Origin: Rhodocyclales bacterium
GTDB taxonomy: Bacteria; Pseudomonadota; Gammaproteobacteria; Burkholderiales; Rhodocyclaceae
Direction of reading: 5' to 3'
NCBI GenBank assembly: GCA_026399475.1
Contig: JAPLQY010000032.1
Span: forward strand, 1-64,000
DNA: 64,000 bases
A program made the position numbers and the translations under genes. This document shows positions 60,173-64,000 of this stretch, piece by piece (position 1 is the stretch's first letter; each line of letters starts with the position of its first letter). The notes under the pieces are model-generated. The model made no database searches. It saw only the letters and a program-made list of their open reading frames with translations, and had not been told where the DNA came from.

Positions 60173-60451
60173 ATGACCAACAGGATTTACGTGGCGGCGT
60201 CGGAGGTGCGGGTGCACGATCACATCTATAACGGTACCGGGACCAATGCCCATCCCACCTTCGCCTGGGAAACCGTCACCGAAGTGCGCAACGAGGACGG
60301 CCTGATCCTGTTGATCACCGGCAACAAAAAAGGGCCACACGGTGAATTCTGGCTCGAAGCCGACGAACAGATCGAGGTGATCCGCTATCCCGGACCAGCC
60401 GCAGCGGAAACCCCGCCGGCGAAAGCCAACGGCAAACACGGACACTCATGA
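60173..60451 (+). CDS. Small hypothetical protein
   Basis: Ninety-two residues, start with GGAGAACCGGAC ahead of the ATG. The sequence (RIYVAASEVRVHDHIYN, FAWETVTEVRNEDGLILLITG) looks like a compact beta-rich domain with an Ala/Lys-rich tail. I recognise no family. It overlaps the YkgJ-type gene by 4 bases and so starts a chain of small coupled genes. Confidence 0.65.
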   Translation: MTNRIYVAASEVRVHDHIYNGTGTNAHPTFAWETVTEVRNEDGLILLITGNKKGPHGEFWLEADEQIEVIRYPGPAAAETPPAKANGKHGHS

Positions 60452-60789
60452 TGTCTCTGAACATCAGTGCAGGAAGTGCCATGGGCGACATGGACTACGA
60501 CCCGGCCATTTCCTGCGCCAGCTGCGAGGCCTGTTGTTGCAGGCTCGAGGTTTTGCTGATGGGCGATGATGACATACCGGTAGAACTGACCTTGCAGGAT
60601 CGGTGGGGCGGATGGGTGATGCTGCGCCTCGACGATGGATGGTGCGCGGCCCTGGATCGGGACAGCATGAAGTGCACCATCTACGACGACCGGCCGGGCG
60701 TATGCCGCGACTATCAGGTGGGTGCAAGCGAATGCATCGGCGAGCGATCCCGGCTTCCCGGACACCGGCCGAAACAAGGAAATGCATGA
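60448..60789 (+). CDS. YkgJ-family cysteine cluster protein
   Basis: A 113-residue protein with the CxxCxxCCC cluster ([14 protein letters not shown]) and the later [14 protein letters not shown], the pattern of the YkgJ/UPF0153 family, which binds zinc or iron. Function unknown. It is coupled by ATGA at both ends. An in-frame ATG at 60481 would remove 11 residues and is also possible. Confidence 0.82.
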   Translation: MMSLNISAGSAMGDMDYDPAISCASCEACCCRLEVLLMGDDDIPVELTLQDRWGGWVMLRLDDGWCAALDRDSMKCTIYDDRPGVCRDYQVGASECIGERSRLPGHRPKQGNA

Positions 60790-61055
60790 AGCAAGAAGCA
60801 CAGCCTGGCAATCCACTCCATGGCATCACGCTGGAAACGATACTGAACGAACTGGTGGCGCGCCATGGCTGGGATGAACTGGGGCGGCAGATCGTTATCC
60901 GCTGTTTCACGCACGAACCCAGCATTGCCTCGAGCCTCAAATTCCTGCGCCGCACACCGTGGGCACGGCAGCAGGTAGAGTCGCTGTATCTGCGCAGGGT
61001 GCAGCGGAAGCCAGCCCAAATTGGCCGCGCGACAACAGGAAACGGAAGTGATTGA
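60786..61055 (+). CDS. VF530-type DNA-binding protein (DUF2132)
   Basis: An 89-residue protein matching the VF530 family: [56 protein letters not shown]. The family is thought to bind DNA. I start at ATG 60786, overlapping the YkgJ stop; residues further upstream in this frame are shadow. Confidence 0.82.
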   Translation: MKQEAQPGNPLHGITLETILNELVARHGWDELGRQIVIRCFTHEPSIASSLKFLRRTPWARQQVESLYLRRVQRKPAQIGRATTGNGSD

Positions 61056-61057
61056 AT

Positions 61058-61255
61058 ATGACTTATGAAGAACATCTCGACGAAGTAGCCACTCTCCTTA
61101 CCGAAGAATTCGACATGAGCGACGAGACGGCGATCCAGATGGTGATGCGCGCCCAGGCCGATGATTTTTTCAGCGGACACGACGACGACCCGTCAATCTG
61201 CACGCTGGAACGTGCTCACCAGGACGCGAAAACCGTTTTCAGGAAGTACAAATAG
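61058..61255 (+). CDS. Small acidic hypothetical protein
   Basis: Sixty-five residues, mainly helical and acidic (MTYEEHLDEVATLLTEEF, AIQMVMRAQADDFFSGHDDD). Start ATG 61058 with GGAAG nine bases before it; a TTG at 61052 overlapping the VF530 stop is an alternative. No family recognised; the operon position suggests a partner of the neighbouring small genes. Confidence 0.6.
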   Translation: MTYEEHLDEVATLLTEEFDMSDETAIQMVMRAQADDFFSGHDDDPSICTLERAHQDAKTVFRKYK

Positions 61256-61312
61256 GTTTCGCGCCGGACGCTCGCAGCCAGCAGGCGTCGATCCAACCTG
61301 AATCGGAAGCCA

Positions 61313-61705
61313 ATGACTACGCCAGCCAAAACTGCGGCAAAAACAGTGCCGAAACCCAAAGCCAGGGCTACCAGGGCGGAACCCTTTCTGCGTTTCCATC
61401 ACTCGGACAGATTGCGGGCCAAAACGCTTGCGGTGCTCACCGCGCTGGAGCAGGCGGCCGATCCTGAGCAGCATCGCGAGACCCTGGCTGATCTGGTGGT
61501 GGAACTCACCGAGAGCGGCATGGATTACTACTACTTGAGAGCGCTCAAGCTTGCCAAGGCAGGCTTTCTCGTCGAGCAGTCGGCACGTCTCGCGATGTCC
61601 GGTGCCGTCAAGCTCATCGGTTCCGTGAGCCGCAAGTTCATTGTGCGCATGGATGCGGCTCAGCTTCTCGTCGTCTCTCACCACATTCGCGAGCTGATGG
61701 TATGA
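61313..61705 (+). CDS. Hypothetical protein with basic N terminus
   Basis: A 130-residue protein: a Lys/Ala/Pro-rich start (MTTPAKTAAKTVPKPKARAT) as in histone-like or phasin-like proteins, then a helical core (TLAVLTALEQAADPEQHRET, GMDYYYLRALKLAKAGFLVEQ). It overlaps the flavin reductase gene by 4 bases (ATGA). I recognise no family; DNA or polymer-granule association is a guess from composition. Confidence 0.65.
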   Translation: MTTPAKTAAKTVPKPKARATRAEPFLRFHHSDRLRAKTLAVLTALEQAADPEQHRETLADLVVELTESGMDYYYLRALKLAKAGFLVEQSARLAMSGAVKLIGSVSRKFIVRMDAAQLLVVSHHIRELMV

Positions 61706-62238
61706 CCATGCGCTCCTATCCCCTGTCAAAGGTCTACGGTCTGCTCGAACCGGGACCGGTAGTGCTGCTCACCACGGCGCACAAGGGCAAGGCCAACGTG
61801 ATGGCCATGTCATGGCACACGATGATGGAGTTCGAGCCGCCGCTGGTGGGTTGCGTTGTCAGTGGCCGCGATTTCAGCTTCACTGCGCTGAAGGCAACCC
61901 GGCAATGCGTGCTCGGCATTCCGACGGCGGAACTGGCGACGAAGGTGGTGGATTGCGGCAATACCTCCGGCCGGCGCACGGACAAGTTCGAGGCCGTCGG
62001 CCTGACGCCACTACCCGCAACGATGATCGATGCCCCGCTGATCGCCGAGTGCTACGCCAACCTGGAGTGCCGGGTGGTCGATACGCGACTGGTGAACCGC
62101 TACAACTTCTTCGTGCTCGAGGTGCAGAAGGCCTGGATCGACCCGTCCCGCAAGGATCCGCGCACCCTCCACCACCGGGGGCGGGGCGCCTTCATGGTGG
62201 CCGGCGAGACGATCAGGCTGCCATCGAAGATGAAGTAA
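61702..62238 (+). CDS. Flavin reductase family protein
   Basis: A 178-residue FMN-binding split-barrel protein. Motifs VVLLTTAHKGKANVMAMSWHTMMEFEPPLVGCVV (here in overlapping strands), and DCGNTSGRRTDKFEAVGLT are those of the flavin reductase group. It could supply reduced flavin to a monooxygenase, but no partner is adjacent; many members act as NADH:FMN reductases. Confidence 0.85.
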   Translation: MTMRSYPLSKVYGLLEPGPVVLLTTAHKGKANVMAMSWHTMMEFEPPLVGCVVSGRDFSFTALKATRQCVLGIPTAELATKVVDCGNTSGRRTDKFEAVGLTPLPATMIDAPLIAECYANLECRVVDTRLVNRYNFFVLEVQKAWIDPSRKDPRTLHHRGRGAFMVAGETIRLPSKMK

Positions 62239-62294
62239 GCCGCGCCTGTGTCGAGGCATATACTGGCTGACAAGGCAATGTTAAAGGAGGCGAT

Positions 62295-62594
62295 ATGCTT
62301 TGGAGATTGAATGTCATTATCATTTTTGTCCTGTTTGGAAGCCTCGCTGATGCCGGCGCACAGCCGACGCGCGAGGCAGCAGGTGGTGAGTTGCTGTATT
62401 CAACGTATTGCATCGCCTGCCACAACGCCCAGCTTCATTGGCGGGACAAGAAACTTGCCGCGGACTGGACAAGCCTGCAGGCGGAGGTGAATCGCTGGCA
62501 AGGGATTTCAGGGCTGGGGTGGAGTGAGGACGACGTTGCCGCGGTGGCGCGCTATCTGAATCGTCTTCACTACCGCTACCCCGCCCCGGAGTGA
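62295..62594 (+). CDS. Small monoheme c-type cytochrome-like protein
   Basis: Ninety-nine residues with a signal peptide (MLWRLNVIIIFVLFGSLADAGA) and one heme motif, CIACH (YSTYCIACHNAQLHWRD). It lacks an obvious axial Met, so heme coordination may be His/other. Periplasmic electron carrier or remnant cytochrome domain; lies 15 bases before the P-ATPase gene but a functional link is unlikely. Confidence 0.8.
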   Translation: MLWRLNVIIIFVLFGSLADAGAQPTREAAGGELLYSTYCIACHNAQLHWRDKKLAADWTSLQAEVNRWQGISGLGWSEDDVAAVARYLNRLHYRYPAPE

Positions 62595-62609
62595 CCGGAG
62601 GAGCCTGAA

Positions 62610-64000
62610 ATGCCGATGGATTCGGCGCTTCGGCCCTGGTGGCTCGAGCCACTATCGGCGGACGCTGAAGAAGGGGTTGTCGGAGGAAAGGGCCTGTCAG
62701 GTGTCGAGGCCAAAGCCCGGCTTGCCCGGTTCGGCCCCAATCGATTCCGTGAACGGCAGGAGAAGTCCTTGCTGTTCCAGTACCTCACCCGCTTCAAGAA
62801 CCCGCTCGTAATCATTCTTCTTGTTGCCAGTGCGGTTTCGGCATTTACCGGGGAGGTCACGAACTTCCTCATCATCAGCTTCATTGTTCTGCTGAGCGTT
62901 ACGCTGGACTTTGTCCAGGAGTACCGCGCCAACGCGGCTGCGGAAAAGTTAAGGCTGTCGGTTTCGGTAAGAGCCAGCGTAATGCGCGATGGCCAGCCGC
63001 TCGAGATTCCGGTGACCCAGGTAGTGCCCGGCGACCTGGTGCTGCTTTCCGCCGGGGATTTGATTCCGGCAGACGGAAGAGTGCTCGAAGCCCATGATTT
63101 CTTCGTCAAGCAGGCGCTGCTGACGGGCGAGTCCTACCCCGTGGAAAAGCGACCAGCCATCTTGCCCGACAGTGCCACTGACATACAGGAGGCAAGCAAC
63201 GCGGTGTTCATGGGCACATCGGTCATCAGCGGCACTGCTCGAATGCGGGTATTCAAGACGGGAGCCGCCACTGCAATTGGAGAAATCGCCGACAGCGTTT
63301 CGCGCTCGGCCGGACCGACGTCATTCGAGATCGGCACACGGCGCTTCGGCATGCTGATCATGCGCTTGACGATCCTGATGGTGATGTTCGTGCTGCTCGT
63401 GAATACTTTTTTTCACAAGCCGTGGCTGGAGTCCTTTCTGTTTGCCGTGGCGCTGGCTGTCGGCCTGACGCCGGAATTGCTGCCCATGGTGGTTTCAGTG
63501 ACGCTGTCGCGCGGTGCGCTGCGCATGGCGAGGAAGCACATGATCGTCAAGCGACTGGCGGCGATCCAGGATCTGGGCTCGATGGATGTCCTGTGCACGG
63601 ACAAGACGGGGACCCTGACCGAAGCGAAAATCCGCATGGAGCGACATGTCGATGCGGATGGCCGGCCCAGCGAACGGGTACTGGAGCTTGCCTATCTCAA
63701 CAGCTTCTTCGAGACCGGCGTAAGGAACCCGCTCGACGAAGCCATCCTGAACCACCAGCACATTGATGTAGGCAACTGGAAGAAGGTCGACGAGGTTCCC
63801 TTCGACTTCGAGCGTCGTCGTGTATCCGTGCTGATCGATAACGGCGAAACGCGATGGCTGGTAGTCAAAGGTGCGCCTGACGAGATCCTGGGCCTATGCA
63901 CGCACTTCGAAGGCGAGGGCGTTGAACTCCAGCGCCCCGTCGATGAAGCCGCCCTGTCCGGCATTCGCGCGCAATATCACGCGCTGGAAGAAGACGGCTT
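62610..64000 (+). CDS. Magnesium-type P-ATPase, N-terminal part (3' end outside window)
   Basis: The frame is open to the end of the window (463 codons). Features: TGES (172-175) in the actuator domain, GLTPELLPMVVSVTLSRGA (M4, with the PELLP typical of MgtA/MgtB) and the phosphorylation motif DKTGT at Asp331. The nucleotide-binding domain starts with FDFERRRVSVLID. It probably imports magnesium across the inner membrane; a closely related type III ATPase is the alternative. GGAGGAG precedes the ATG. Confidence 0.88.
   Translation, partial: MPMDSALRPWWLEPLSADAEEGVVGGKGLSGVEAKARLARFGPNRFRERQEKSLLFQYLTRFKNPLVIILLVASAVSAFTGEVTNFLIISFIVLLSVTLDFVQEYRANAAAEKLRLSVSVRASVMRDGQPLEIPVTQVVPGDLVLLSAGDLIPADGRVLEAHDFFVKQALLTGESYPVEKRPAILPDSATDIQEASNAVFMGTSVISGTARMRVFKTGAATAIGEIADSVSRSAGPTSFEIGTRRFGMLIMRLTILMVMFVLLVNTFFHKPWLESFLFAVALAVGLTPELLPMVVSVTLSRGALRMARKHMIVKRLAAIQDLGSMDVLCTDKTGTLTEAKIRMERHVDADGRPSERVLELAYLNSFFETGVRNPLDEAILNHQHIDVGNWKKVDEVPFDFERRRVSVLIDNGETRWLVVKGAPDEILGLCTHFEGEGVELQRPVDEAALSGIRAQYHALEEDG

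Overview
This is about 64 kb of GC-rich bacterial chromosome, dense with catabolic operons and best matching an aromatic-degrading betaproteobacterium. The clues are a Comamonas-type pmd/lig gene set, LIV-type ABC importers inside aromatic operons, a lipoprotein multiheme cytochrome under a sigma-54 promoter, and a GTP-type PEP carboxykinase. The genus cannot be fixed from the sequence; an order such as Rhodocyclales or Burkholderiales is inference. I see no rRNA, tRNA or CRISPR array.

Layout. (1) 1-931: formaldehyde detoxification (end of S-formylglutathione hydrolase, then Gfa). (2) 1391-13714, minus strand: 4-hydroxybenzoate hydroxylase and an almost complete protocatechuate 4,5-cleavage operon (two ligAB-type dioxygenase pairs, ligC, ligI, ligJ, ligK, a DctA-type transporter and accessory genes). 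No recognisable 4-oxalomesaconate tautomerase is present. (3) 14039-19912: a receiver-only protein, a lipoprotein with eight c-type heme motifs, and an NtrC-type two-component system. The cytochrome gene has a good -24/-12 promoter, and matching inverted repeats lie upstream of both the cytochrome gene and the sensor gene, so this looks like a self-contained regulated electron-transfer module. (4) 20114-24152: a recombinase-in-trio (RIT) element inserted into a tyrosine-integrase gene that it cuts in two. (5) 24368-31631: PEP carboxykinase, a Pal-like lipoprotein, a spermidine-synthase-like protein, a Nudix hydrolase, a SulP transporter with an attenuator-like leader, a STAS-like protein and a small ribbon-helix-helix protein. 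Parts are visibly AT-richer than the rest.

(6) 32103-45512: a hydroxycinnamate-type CoA pathway on the minus strand (feruloyl-CoA-synthetase-like ligase, crotonase, amidohydrolase, acyl-CoA dehydrogenase, two hotdog thioesterases) with its own LIV importer, and a divergent MarR regulator. The SDR dehydrogenase expected in such a pathway is reduced to a 20-codon internally deleted remnant. (7) 45509-54964: a LysR regulator and a plus-strand gentisate operon (gentisate dioxygenase, fumarylpyruvate hydrolase, 3-hydroxybenzoate 6-hydroxylase, maleylpyruvate isomerase), followed by a second complete LIV importer. (8) 54994-64000: hemerythrin, arylamine N-acetyltransferase, YceH, an Old Yellow Enzyme, an MsbA-type ABC exporter, a chain of small genes, a flavin reductase, a monoheme cytochrome and a truncated Mg-type P-ATPase.

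How it fits together: hydroxycinnamates imported by the first LIV system would be shortened through CoA esters to 4-hydroxybenzoate or vanillate. PobA turns 4-hydroxybenzoate into protocatechuate, and the lig/pmd operon takes protocatechuate to pyruvate and oxaloacetate. 3-Hydroxybenzoate goes by the gentisate route to pyruvate and fumarate. PEP carboxykinase would feed these C3/C4 products into gluconeogenesis. Methoxylated substrates release formaldehyde, which fits the Gfa/FghA genes at the left edge, although no demethylase is visible here.
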